From the NCBI RefSeq assembly GCF_007858285.1, contig NZ_VFIL01000004.1, positions 1-64,000 of the forward strand: a stretch of 64,000 nt of DNA, read 5' to 3'. The position numbers were made by a program, and so were the translations under genes. The DNA comes from Pseudomonas brenneri. Lineage in GTDB: Bacteria; Pseudomonadota; Gammaproteobacteria; Pseudomonadales; Pseudomonadaceae. Shown in pieces: positions 45,466 through 54,504 of this stretch (positions are counted from its first letter, which is position 1; every line of letters starts with the position of its first letter). The notes beneath the pieces were generated by a model, which was not told the origin of the DNA, did not search any database, and saw only the letters and a list, made by a program, of their open reading frames with translations.

Positions 45466-45567
45466 TCGACCGCAGACCCTTGCAGTAACTATCTAGCCAC
45501 TCCTACCAGCAAATTCTCCATAGCCTGTATCTCGCACAACTTGAGTGCTTTATTACAGGTATCGAAT

Positions 45568-46563
45568 ATGTCTATTGATTCACCCGCGCTGTCGTCGCTG
45601 TTCACTCTGCTCACACAGCTGAACACCCAGGCCGAAACAACTCCAGCAGTCCTGGGCCTTTCCTTGGGCCAATTGAATGAGGCGGCCAAAAAAACCGGAC
45701 TTGCACTGTTCAAACTGGAGAACTATGAAAAAGCCAGGTACCACCTGACCATTGCCGCCGCCGCTGGAGACGCAGAGTCGCAATACGCCATGGCGACCTG
45801 TGAAACACGCCTGGACGGAGGATTTCGCTCTGCGAGTGAGAACACCAAAAAATGGCTGAGACTGGCTGCAGCCCAGGATCACATTCCGGCACTGATGCGA
45901 CTGGGCGACCGCGACTCGCTGGCAAAGGCCAAGGACTTGGCAACAAGTGCTGCAGCCGACGGCAGTGCTCGCGCCATGCTGTACCTGTATACACTGACCC
46001 AGGATGCCGAGTGGCTGGTCAAGGCCACAGCAACGGGCAACCCCGAAGCTCAGTACACACTTGCCGAGGCTTACCGCGAACGACCAGAGCTGATTACCAA
46101 CACGGTAGAACGTGCAGCACTGATTGCAGAGCTGCATCAAAAGTCTGCCGACAGTGGATATCCAGAAGCGGTCTACACCCGGGCTTTTACGTCGGATAAA
46201 ACGGTCAGTGTCGAGGAAAAACAAACACGGATTACTCAACTGGCACTGATGGGGCAGTTGGACGGAATCCTGGAATATGGCTATGCACTGGCCGGTCTGT
46301 CGCAGGACAGGACCAGGGCACCACACACTTATGGGCTTGAGAGAAACCTGCCCAAGGCCTATGCAATGCTGCAGTTCGTACTGATGAAAACAGACGGTGC
46401 ACTGCTTCTACAGACCGTCGAGCAAGACGCCTGGGCACTGCGGCACCAGTTGTCCCCACAAGACAGCCACACGGCACAGACCATTCTCAACGAGCTCCAG
46501 GACACCCTGCCGGTCGTGTTCAAAACCCTCAACCCCATGGTCATTCTGGGCAGAGCCTACTGA
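45568..46563 (+). CDS. Sel1-repeat-like protein
   Basis: This 331-residue soluble protein contains several degenerate Sel1/TPR-like units (YEKARYHLTIAAAAGDAESQ, WLRLAAAQDHIPALMRLGD, ATSAAADGSARAMLYLY, WLVKATATGNPEAQYTLAEA, HQKSADSGYPEAVYTRAF), each a helix pair with small residues at fixed places. Such proteins act as protein-binding scaffolds; the partner is unknown. There is no signal peptide. The ATG at 45568 has AGGT about eight bases upstream; a TTG at 45541 is possible. A strong terminator follows, shared with gdhB. Confidence 0.65.
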   Translation: MSIDSPALSSLFTLLTQLNTQAETTPAVLGLSLGQLNEAAKKTGLALFKLENYEKARYHLTIAAAAGDAESQYAMATCETRLDGGFRSASENTKKWLRLAAAQDHIPALMRLGDRDSLAKAKDLATSAAADGSARAMLYLYTLTQDAEWLVKATATGNPEAQYTLAEAYRERPELITNTVERAALIAELHQKSADSGYPEAVYTRAFTSDKTVSVEEKQTRITQLALMGQLDGILEYGYALAGLSQDRTRAPHTYGLERNLPKAYAMLQFVLMKTDGALLLQTVEQDAWALRHQLSPQDSHTAQTILNELQDTLPVVFKTLNPMVILGRAY

Positions 46564-46587
46564 CGCCCAGCCTTTGCGCAAACCATG

Positions 46588-46624
46588 AAAAAGCCCCGTA
46601 TCGTACGATACGGGGCTTTTTTTT
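46588..46624. terminator. Bidirectional rho-independent terminator
   Basis: AAGCCCCGTATCG and its inverse form a 13-pair stem around TA, with an A-run on the left and eight T on the right. It lies between the convergent Sel1-like and gdhB genes. Confidence 0.92.
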
Positions 46625-46643
46625 CAGCGCTTGAGCGAGACGG

Positions 46644-49600
46644 TTACAGCACCGATTGACCACTCAACGCCAGGTCCAGCAACTCACGGTTAGCAACTGC
46701 ATACATGGCGTAATCCGTACCGACTGCAGCACGAATTTCCACCATCATTGCGCGCCAGCGCTCGACCATGCCCAGGTTCTGCTCAAGCCACAGAGCCACG
46801 CGGGTCTCCATGTCTTCTGGCGCATCGGCCATCTGCAGCACCTTGATCGTGATCGCCCGTTGCTGCCAATCCACATCATCGCGGAAGGCTTCGCGGGCCT
46901 GGGCCTGCCAGTTGTTGCCTACCGGCAGATCGCTGATCTGCTGCAGGTACCACGGCAAGTCCAGGGCGCTGCCCACAGCGAAGTAAGCCTTGGCCACATC
47001 CGCGGCGCTCTGGCCGGTGACGTCGGCCGCTTCGATGATCGGCAACAGGGTGTACAGGTGGGTCGTGCCAGCAACCATGCGCGCCAGCAACTCCGGTACG
47101 CCAGCCTCGACGTACTTCTGATAACGGTTCTGCCAGCCTTCGCGGGTCGGCCCTTCCAGCAACTCGTCGAGCTTGAGGCCCAACGCCGCCAGATGCGGAC
47201 CGAAGTGCGCCACATCTCGCGCTGCGTCCTGCTCATTACGACGGCTGCGCAGGAACCAACGCGTGGCACGGCGACCCAGGCGCATCAGCTCATCCATCAG
47301 CGCCAGTTGCACTTCAGCGGAGACCTGGTGGTCCAGGGCTTCGATCTGACGGAACCAATGTGGGAGGTGAAAGATGTCACGCACGATCACATAGGCGCCG
47401 GCCACGTTCGCCGGGCTCATGCCGGTCGACTCTTTGAGTCGTTGCACGAAAGTGATGCCCATGTGGTTGACCAGGTCGTTGGCGATCTGGGTGCTGACAA
47501 TCTCGCGCTTGAGGCGGTGACGACGCATGGCCTCGGAGAACTTGGCCACCAGGCTCGGCGGGAACGCGGTCTCCATATCACGGGTCAGGTAGTCGTCATC
47601 CGGTACCAGGGACTTGAGCAGGGCTTCCTTGAGGTCGATCTTGCTGTATGAGATCAACACCGACAGCTCCGGACGGGTCAAGCCCTTGCCGGTGGCAGCG
47701 CGCTCGGTGAGCTGCTCCTCGGTCGGCAGGTACTCGATGGCGCGGTCCAGTTTGCCACGGCCTTCCAGGTCGCTCATCAGGCGCTTGTACTCGGCAGCAC
47801 GCTCGTAGGCTTTGCGCGCGGCCAGGGACAGGGCCTGGGTCTGCTTGTAGTTGTTGCCCAACACCAGGTTGCCGACTTCGTCGGTCATGCTCGCCAGCAA
47901 CTGGTTGCGTTGCTTGTCGGTCATGTCGCCGGCCTGCACCACTTCGTTGAGCAGGATCTTGATGTTCACTTCGTGGTCGGAGCAGTCCACGCCACCGGCG
48001 TTATCGATGAAGTCGGTGTTGGAACCGCCGCCATTGAGGCCGAATTCCACACGACCCAGTTGGGTCATGCCGAGGTTACCGCCCTCGCCCACCACCTTGC
48101 AGCGCAGTTCGTTGCCGTTGACCCGCAGTGCGTCGTTGGCCTTGTCGCCCACGTCTGCATGGCTTTCAGTGCTGGCCTTGACGTAAGTACCGATACCACC
48201 GTTCCACAACAGATCCACCGGTGCCTTGAGCAAGGCGTTCAGCAGTTCGGTCGGGGTCAGCTTGTCGGCCTGGATGTCGAAGCGTTCTTTCATCTGTGGC
48301 GAGATGGCGATGCTTTTGGCACTGCGCGAGAAGATCCCGCCGCCTTCGGACATGATGCTGGTGTCGTAGTCGCTCCAGGCCGAACGCGGCAGCTCGAACA
48401 TGCGCTGGCGCTCGACGAAGCTGGTCGCCGGGTTCGGGTTCGGATCGACAAAGATATGCAGGTGGTTGAAGGCCGCGACCAGTTGCAGCTTGTCAGACAT
48501 GAGCAAGCCGTTACCGAACACGTCACCGGCCATATCGCCGACGCCGACCACGGTGATGCTGTCTTCCTGCACGTTGATGCCGCGCTCGCGGAAGTGACGC
48601 TGCACACCGACCCACGCGCCTTTAGCGGTGATACCCATCTTCTTGTGGTCGTAACCGGCCGAACCACCGGAAGCAAACGCATCGCCCAGCCAGAAGCCGT
48701 AATCGATGGCGATGCCGTTGGCGATATCGGAGAAGGTCGCGGTGCCTTTGTCGGCCGCCACGACCAGGTACGGGTCATCGTTGTCGTGGCGCACCACGTT
48801 CAACGGTGGCACCAGGGCGCCGTCTTTCAGGTTGTCGGTAATGTCCAACAGGCCGGAAATGAAGATGCGGTAGCAGGCGATGCCCTCGGCTGCGATCTCG
48901 TCCCGGCTGCCGCCCAGTGGCAGGCGACGCGGCAGGAAGCCGCCCTTGGCGCCCACCGGCACGATCACCGAGTTCTTCACTTGCTGGGCTTTTACCAGGC
49001 CGAGCACTTCGGTACGGAAGTCTTCTTCGCGGTCGGACCAACGCAGGCCGCCGCGAGCGACGTTGCCAAAACGCAGGTGTACGCCTTCGACGCGTGGCGA
49101 GTAGACGAAGATTTCAAACTTCGGCACTGGCTTGGGCAATTCAGGAATGGCGTGCGGGTTGAACTTGAAGCTGAAGTACGACTTGTTCTGACCGTTGGCA
49201 TCCGCCTGGTAGAAGTTGGTGCGCAACGTGGCCTTGATCAGGTCCAGGTAGCGCCGCAGGATGCGGTCTTCGTTGAGCACCTGCACATCGTCCAGGGCAG
49301 TGAGGATCGCTTGTTCCAGGCGTTGCTGCTTGTCTTCCAGGTCGTCGCTGGTCAGTTTGCGCGCCAGGTAGAAGCGGGTCTTGAACAACCGGGTCAACTC
49401 GCGGGCGATGTCGGTGTGGTTGTTCAGGGTGCTGGCGATATAGCCCAGGTCAAAGCCCAGGCGGATCTGCTTCAGGTAACGGGCATAGGCACGCAACAGC
49501 GCCACGTCACGCCATGGCAAACCTGCGGTCAGCACCAGGCGGTTGAACGCATCGTTCTCGGCATCGCCATTGACGATGTGTACGAACGCGTCCTGCAGGG

Positions 49601-51503
49601 TGTCGTTGAGCTGCTGGATATCGAGGTTCAGGCCTTCGGCGGCGGTGAACGCAAAGTCGTGGATCCAGAACTCGCGGCCATTGGCGTGGCGCAGGCGGTA
49701 CGGGAACTCACCCAGCACGCGCAGGCCGAGGTTTTCCAGGATCGGCAGCACGTCGGACAACGCCAGCGGGGTGTCGGCGTGGTACAGCTTGCAGTGCAAC
49801 TCCTGCTGGCCGGTCACATGGCCCAGCGGCTGATAGAAACTCATCACCAGCGGCTTGGCTTCGGTCAGGTTCAACAGGTGCTGCATGTCGACCACGGCCG
49901 AGTGTGCGGCGAAGCGCTCCCGGTAGCCTGCGGGGAAGCCTTTCGGGAAGTCCGCCAGCACGTTGGTGCCGTGGGCTTCGCCGAAGCTCTCGACCACCAG
50001 GCTGGCGTAGTCGTCCTGCCAGCTGCGGCAGGCCTGCACCACTTCTTTTTCCAGCAGCAGCGGGTCGATATCCAGGCGGTTCTTCGGGTCAACCCGCAGA
50101 ATCAGCTGCACACGGGCCAGCACGGACTCGGAGAAGAATGTCCAGAACTCGCAATCCGAGGCCTTCAGGCGATCCATCAGCACTTGCTGGATCTTCTGGC
50201 GCACTTCGGTGGAGTAGATATCACGCGGCACGTAGGCCAGGCAGTAGCAGAAGCGACCGTACGGGTCTTTGCGCAGGAACACGCGGATCTTGTTGCGTTC
50301 CTGGATCTGCACGATGGACATCACGGTGCTGAACAGCTCATCCACCGGGGTCTGGAACAGGTCGTCGCGGGGCAGCACTTCGACCACCTGGGCCAGTTCC
50401 TTGCCCAGGTGCGCCTTGGCCTGGAAGCCCGAGCGGCGCTCGATTTCCGCAACCTTGCGCCGGATATAAGGAATCACTCGCACGCTTTCGCCGTACACCG
50501 AAGAGGTGTAGAGGCCCATGAAGCGGCATTCCTTGATGACCTTGCCGTCAGCATCGATCTGGCGGATCGACACGTAGTCGGGGTAAGCCGGGCGGTGCAC
50601 ACGGCTTGGGTGCGCGGCCTTGGCGAACGACAATACAGTCGGCTCGCGCAGGTAGGCCACGGCGTAGTCTTCAATGCGCAGGTCTTCAGCGGTGAGGCCG
50701 GCGCGCAGCAGCTTGGTCAGGCCGAGGAAGGAATTGGCGTCATATTCCAGATGACCGCCGTCCTGCTCGTCGCGCACCACAAACTCTTCATAGCCCAGGA
50801 AGGTGAAGTGGTTACCCACCAGCCATTCGAGGAAGCTCTTGATCTCGGCCTTTTCTTCGCCTTCGATGGCGAACTGGCTGTTGTCGATCCCGGCCAGCAG
50901 CTCCTGGACCTTGGCCTTCATCGGCTCGAAATCAGCCACGGCCACGCGCACTTCGCCCAGCACTTGCTCAAGTTCCTTGCTCAGGACGTTGAGTTCGGCG
51001 GCATTGGCGCAGCGGTCGATTTCCAGGTACATCAGCGATTCTTGCTGAACGTCATCGCCCTGTGTGCCCTTGGGCAGGATTTCCAGCAACTCGCCCTTCT
51101 TGCCACGACGCACGCTGAGTACGGTGGTTTGCAGGGTATGGATGCTGTAGCCGCGACGGTTCAGCTCGGTACGCACCGAATCCACGAGGAACGGCAGGTC
51201 GTGGTGCAGCACTTCGACCGCCGTGTGGGTCGATTGCCAGCCGTGACGTTCGTAGTCGGGGTTGTAGACCCGCACTTGCGGTTGGGTGTGGTCAAAGCGC
51301 TCAAGCAGGCGCCAGGCAGACAGGGTACAACCGGCCAGGTCGGACATGCGACGCTGGGTCAGTTCGTCCAGGGAAATGATGCCGAAGAATTGCTCAGCGA
51401 ACAGCGCCACTTGTGGCAGTGCCTGTTCACTGATGTGCTGCGCCAGTGCCGCTTGCAGTTGATGCTGGAAGTCGGCTTTGCTGGCTGCGGTGAAGAACGC
51501 CAT
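46644..51503 (-). CDS. gdhB: NAD-specific glutamate dehydrogenase, large (180-kDa class)
   Basis: This 1619-residue enzyme converts glutamate to 2-oxoglutarate with NAD in the catabolic direction. It belongs to the large L-GDH class found in Pseudomonas and Streptomyces. N-terminal ACT-like regulatory segments are followed by the catalytic core with LRFGNVARGGLRWSDREEDF (about residue 820), the lysine-containing VPVGAKGGFLPRRLP, and the nucleotide-binding VVGVGDMAGDVFGNGLL. A long helical C-terminal region ends SGQSVL. Length matches P. aeruginosa GdhB. It is a single gene, with a 529-bp gap upstream. Confidence 0.96.
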   Translation of the reverse strand: MAFFTAASKADFQHQLQAALAQHISEQALPQVALFAEQFFGIISLDELTQRRMSDLAGCTLSAWRLLERFDHTQPQVRVYNPDYERHGWQSTHTAVEVLHHDLPFLVDSVRTELNRRGYSIHTLQTTVLSVRRGKKGELLEILPKGTQGDDVQQESLMYLEIDRCANAAELNVLSKELEQVLGEVRVAVADFEPMKAKVQELLAGIDNSQFAIEGEEKAEIKSFLEWLVGNHFTFLGYEEFVVRDEQDGGHLEYDANSFLGLTKLLRAGLTAEDLRIEDYAVAYLREPTVLSFAKAAHPSRVHRPAYPDYVSIRQIDADGKVIKECRFMGLYTSSVYGESVRVIPYIRRKVAEIERRSGFQAKAHLGKELAQVVEVLPRDDLFQTPVDELFSTVMSIVQIQERNKIRVFLRKDPYGRFCYCLAYVPRDIYSTEVRQKIQQVLMDRLKASDCEFWTFFSESVLARVQLILRVDPKNRLDIDPLLLEKEVVQACRSWQDDYASLVVESFGEAHGTNVLADFPKGFPAGYRERFAAHSAVVDMQHLLNLTEAKPLVMSFYQPLGHVTGQQELHCKLYHADTPLALSDVLPILENLGLRVLGEFPYRLRHANGREFWIHDFAFTAAEGLNLDIQQLNDTLQDAFVHIVNGDAENDAFNRLVLTAGLPWRDVALLRAYARYLKQIRLGFDLGYIASTLNNHTDIARELTRLFKTRFYLARKLTSDDLEDKQQRLEQAILTALDDVQVLNEDRILRRYLDLIKATLRTNFYQADANGQNKSYFSFKFNPHAIPELPKPVPKFEIFVYSPRVEGVHLRFGNVARGGLRWSDREEDFRTEVLGLVKAQQVKNSVIVPVGAKGGFLPRRLPLGGSRDEIAAEGIACYRIFISGLLDITDNLKDGALVPPLNVVRHDNDDPYLVVAADKGTATFSDIANGIAIDYGFWLGDAFASGGSAGYDHKKMGITAKGAWVGVQRHFRERGINVQEDSITVVGVGDMAGDVFGNGLLMSDKLQLVAAFNHLHIFVDPNPNPATSFVERQRMFELPRSAWSDYDTSIMSEGGGIFSRSAKSIAISPQMKERFDIQADKLTPTELLNALLKAPVDLLWNGGIGTYVKASTESHADVGDKANDALRVNGNELRCKVVGEGGNLGMTQLGRVEFGLNGGGSNTDFIDNAGGVDCSDHEVNIKILLNEVVQAGDMTDKQRNQLLASMTDEVGNLVLGNNYKQTQALSLAARKAYERAAEYKRLMSDLEGRGKLDRAIEYLPTEEQLTERAATGKGLTRPELSVLISYSKIDLKEALLKSLVPDDDYLTRDMETAFPPSLVAKFSEAMRRHRLKREIVSTQIANDLVNHMGITFVQRLKESTGMSPANVAGAYVIVRDIFHLPHWFRQIEALDHQVSAEVQLALMDELMRLGRRATRWFLRSRRNEQDAARDVAHFGPHLAALGLKLDELLEGPTREGWQNRYQKYVEAGVPELLARMVAGTTHLYTLLPIIEAADVTGQSAADVAKAYFAVGSALDLPWYLQQISDLPVGNNWQAQAREAFRDDVDWQQRAITIKVLQMADAPEDMETRVALWLEQNLGMVERWRAMMVEIRAAVGTDYAMYAVANRELLDLALSGQSVL

Positions 51504-51948
51504 CTGTGGTACTCCGCTTGGGCTTGTTATTGATGGAAGCGTCGCGTGTTATCCCCTTGCGGGGAGACCGTCATTTCTGTTCGCAGGTGATGATGATAAA
51601 CACCATAAACGAATCAGGGTGACAGGTGGGTGAAGCTGGACAAGTCAATGAGGTCACATTCGACGTCCACTGGATGTGCCACCTGCGGACGACGGCACGA
51701 CGGGCAGGTCAGGGTCACGCAGAAGGCACATCCGTTACGCAGCTTAACGAGTGCAGCAAGCAGGCTGCTTGCTGCACTGCGACATATTCGGTCAACACCC
51801 GGCAATGCACGGTTGCACCAAGAGCAACCGCCCCCGCCACTCAAGTGTTGACTGCCGATTAAAAGCGAGGCGGGTCATGCATGAATGACCCGTTAGCTGA
51901 CAGGTAAAATCTCATACATTCGTACAATCTAATTCCTAGCTCCATACA
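51504..51948. other. Non-coding gap upstream of gdhB
   Basis: No gene is convincing here. The short frames near 51626-51862 lack ribosome sites and show no family features. The stretch must hold the gdhB promoter on the minus strand. The one structure seen is a perfect hairpin at 51751-51777: GTGCAGCAAGCA, loop GGC, then TGCTTGCTGCAC, without a T-run. Confidence 0.5.
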
Positions 51949-51977
51949 GGAACCGCACTTCAAAATTCAGTCACTTA
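51949..51977 (+). promoter_or_regulatory. Candidate hrp box (HrpL-dependent promoter)
   Basis: GGAACC, then 16 bases, then TCACTTA. The known consensus is GGAACC-N15/16-CCACNNA, so only the first base of the second half differs. The site lies 55 bp upstream of the TTG start of the following gene, a normal distance for HrpL promoters of type III effector genes. Confidence 0.65.
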
Positions 51978-52032
51978 GTTTGAGCAGGTATTTCCTTCAG
52001 CAAAGGCCCTACTACCACTCAACGAGGCTCAA

Positions 52033-53637
52033 TTGAACATACATTCACCCGCTATTAGCACCCCATCCGGTGGGAACCAGGTCCCTTCCGTACGGCCCGC
52101 TACGCAATCAAGCCCGGACAAGGCAGCCATTGCACCCAGGCAGGACCTTTCGGCGGCCTATTTCGAAGCGCCAGTATCCGCTAATAAGGCAGTGGAACAA
52201 CTCATCACCGACTATACGTACCCCAAGACACCGGACGAAGTCACTTCGCTTGAGGTTAGGCGCCAGATCAAGGAAAAGTTTGGTAAAGATATTGACCCCG
52301 ATAAAACTTACTTAGTGAGTATTCAGTATGATCACCGTACTAACACCCCACCTTATAGTGGAGTCATTGTTCAAAAAATATCACTGACCCAGGCGGCAAG
52401 GCTCAACCAGCAGGACGAACCTGATTTCCACGGGGCGAAACGCTCAAAAGAAGACGGCCCCTTTGAAATAAGAAAAAGTTCAAGGCATACAGAAAAGCCT
52501 GATGCCTTTGGTATGTTCCCCCGCCCAAATGAGACCGGGTTCAGCAGCCACTTTCAAGGCATTTACACTGAACCGCAGCAGGCGTCTGCGAATGTCTATG
52601 ATGCAAGCAATAGAATCGACATCTCAGCAACTGACTTCAAACAGATGGTCTGGGACAACAGCTACAAGTCCCCCTATGACCAGTATCTGAACAGTTACTG
52701 GACCAGCAATTCCCGACATGCCTATACCGAAGCGTCCAGAGGCGCCTTTTTGAAGGCATCGCACACACAACACCAGGACAGGTCCCTTACCGAAAATGAT
52801 CGACAGACTGCCATGGGCGTCGCAGGCATACCGGCCGACAAAAATTACCTGTCCCTCAATCACAATGACCTGATACAGCCCTACAAGGCTGATCCAAATC
52901 TGGAAACCAAATTCCTCACGTTCAAAGGTTTTAACATGCGCGCTTTTTACACACAGGATAAGTCCACAGGAAGGATCTTGTTGTATCTACCTGGCCAGGC
53001 ATCCATGTTGAAAGGCTTCGATTCCAAGAAAGAAATGAATAAGTGGCTGGCCGAGCAATTGAAAGATCCGGAACAAGCCGAAAATTTCAAACTTTACTTC
53101 CGCCCCCAGGACCGCCCCAATGAATTCCTGTCCAAAGGCATCGATGCACTCATAGACAATACCCGCGATGTGCTTAACAGTGACCTTCCTGTCTCCACGC
53201 AAGAAAAGCTCGGCTACTTTGACGAGGGCGGCCTATTCGGCGGCCAGGTTGTCCAAGGGAACCCGTTCGAGGAACTCCAGCAACGCACCGAGGAGGACCT
53301 GAAAAGCGCCACTCGTTTTCAATTCGTACTCAATCGCGACGTCACGGCAAAGACGGTGTTCAAGTACCTCGACTGGGCAAAATATGGGCTGCTCCTTCTA
53401 GCCCCGCTAGGCATCGCTTACCCACCGCTGGGGATTGCACTGACTGTGGCAAGCGTCTCACTGGGTGCAGCCGAGTTCGGCGTTGGCATAGACAGCTATA
53501 TCAACAAGCGCCCAGAGGCAGACAAGCTCATCAGCGAAGGTGCCTCGAAAACCCTTACACCAATCTTTACCAGTGGTTTGGGGAATGCCTTAAAACCGAT
53601 AGGCAGCACAATCAGTGCTTGGGCCCTCAAACCCTGA
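52033..53637 (+). CDS. Dermonecrotic-toxin-like (DUF6543-type) protein, candidate type III effector
   Basis: This 534-residue protein resembles the central part of the large dermonecrotic-toxin-like (DUF6543) proteins of Pseudomonas: YLNSYWTSNSRHAYTEASRG, ILLYLPGQASMLKGFDSKKE, MNKWLAEQLKDPE, then FRPQDRP. A hydrophobic pair of helices follows near residues 450-490 (LLLLAPLGIAYPPLGIALT). It is much shorter than those toxins. The N-terminus fits known type III signal rules: no acidic residue before D29, about 16 percent serine in the first 50, and an isoleucine at position 3. The start is a TTG with GAGG five to six bases upstream. GC is clearly lower than in the neighbours. With the hrp box, an injected effector is likely, but activity is unknown. 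Confidence 0.7.
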   Translation: MNIHSPAISTPSGGNQVPSVRPATQSSPDKAAIAPRQDLSAAYFEAPVSANKAVEQLITDYTYPKTPDEVTSLEVRRQIKEKFGKDIDPDKTYLVSIQYDHRTNTPPYSGVIVQKISLTQAARLNQQDEPDFHGAKRSKEDGPFEIRKSSRHTEKPDAFGMFPRPNETGFSSHFQGIYTEPQQASANVYDASNRIDISATDFKQMVWDNSYKSPYDQYLNSYWTSNSRHAYTEASRGAFLKASHTQHQDRSLTENDRQTAMGVAGIPADKNYLSLNHNDLIQPYKADPNLETKFLTFKGFNMRAFYTQDKSTGRILLYLPGQASMLKGFDSKKEMNKWLAEQLKDPEQAENFKLYFRPQDRPNEFLSKGIDALIDNTRDVLNSDLPVSTQEKLGYFDEGGLFGGQVVQGNPFEELQQRTEEDLKSATRFQFVLNRDVTAKTVFKYLDWAKYGLLLLAPLGIAYPPLGIALTVASVSLGAAEFGVGIDSYINKRPEADKLISEGASKTLTPIFTSGLGNALKPIGSTISAWALKP

Positions 53638-53731
53638 TGCCCGCTTGATACAAAAGCCGACACAAAGCCCGAGGTAATGGCAGAATTAAAACCTGCCGGC
53701 CTTGAAGCCGCCTTTCCAGACAGGATTCCAC

Positions 53732-54085
53732 ATGCAACTGACCACCGCCCACCTGCTCGCCACCCCCTGCGACGACGAAGAAGACAACATGGCCATGCTC
53801 TGCTGCCACGGCACCCATGGCGAGATGTTCATGCTGTCCCGTTATCCGGATGAGGACGAGGTGGAGCTCACCTGGGATTACGAGCCTTCGACCCTGGACG
53901 GCCTGAAGATCACCCTCGGTGCAACCACCTTGCTGGTGGAGATTGGTGCGGCGGACAAGGACGCATTGGGCGGCAGCGATCACCTGCAAATCACACACAG
54001 CACGCCTGATTCGGACATGGCCGAGGTGGAGCAAACCCTGCAGAACATTCTCAAGGGCACCGGCACCTACATCCGCACGCCTTGA
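53732..54085 (+). CDS. Small hypothetical protein (117 aa)
   Basis: I do not recognise this protein. It is small, acidic and soluble (MQLTTAHLLATPCDDEEDNM), with a beta-strand-rich look and no signal peptide. The ATG at 53732 has AGGA upstream at a fair distance. Codon use matches the core genome, unlike the effector-like gene 94 bp before it, so the two are probably unrelated. A layered REP element follows. Confidence 0.6.
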   Translation: MQLTTAHLLATPCDDEEDNMAMLCCHGTHGEMFMLSRYPDEDEVELTWDYEPSTLDGLKITLGATTLLVEIGAADKDALGGSDHLQITHSTPDSDMAEVEQTLQNILKGTGTYIRTP

Positions 54086-54117
54086 TTGGCGGCTGAAAAA
54101 TCGCCATCGCGGGTAAG

Positions 54118-54293
54118 CCCTAATGCCAGTCAGTTAAGCGGACTCTGCTTTCTGTAGGAGCGAGCTTGCTCGCGAAGGACGTCAACGATAACGCGTGCTT
54201 GCTAGGTAAACGCGGCGCTTTCAAGTTCTTCGCGAGCAAGAACTAGGCGTCCCCCTCGCTCCTACAAAAAGGCTTAACTGACTGGTATTAGGG
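54118..54293. repeat. Layered REP/BIME palindrome
   Basis: The outer arms CCCTAATGCCAGTCAGTTAA (continuing GC, 54118-54139) and GCTTAACTGACTGGTATTAG (continuing GG, 54272-54293) match over 22 bp with one mismatch. Between them lies a GTAGGAGCGAGCTTGCTCGC type pair (54153-54266), whose right-hand unit is split by about 14 extra bases (AACTAGGCGTCCCC at about 54241). A further single unit lies at about 54320-54348. It looks like one palindrome inserted inside another. Confidence 0.75.
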
Positions 54294-54504
54294 TAAGCCC
54301 GCTCCCACATTTGGATTGGTGTAGGAGCGGTCTTGCCCGCGATGAGGCCCTCAGCGACGCCAAAAACCCCAGACCTTTCCCACAAACCCCAAAAAATACC
54401 CCCGGGTTCGTTAGTCGCCAGCCCCTCCAATGCATTAAAGTAAGCCCCCCAGGCCCTGGCATTTTTCACACTCCCCAGGCTCATCTTTCCAGGAACCGTC
54501 ATCG

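Noticed and set aside
47910..51533. 1207-residue open frame on the plus strand inside gdhB
   Set aside because: It is an antisense shadow of gdhB produced by codon bias; it shows no recognisable domain, and the minus-strand product matches GdhB throughout.
51626..51862. Two short plus-strand frames in the gdhB upstream gap
   Set aside because: Neither has a ribosome site or conserved-looking sequence, and both contain the palindrome at 51751; treated as non-coding.
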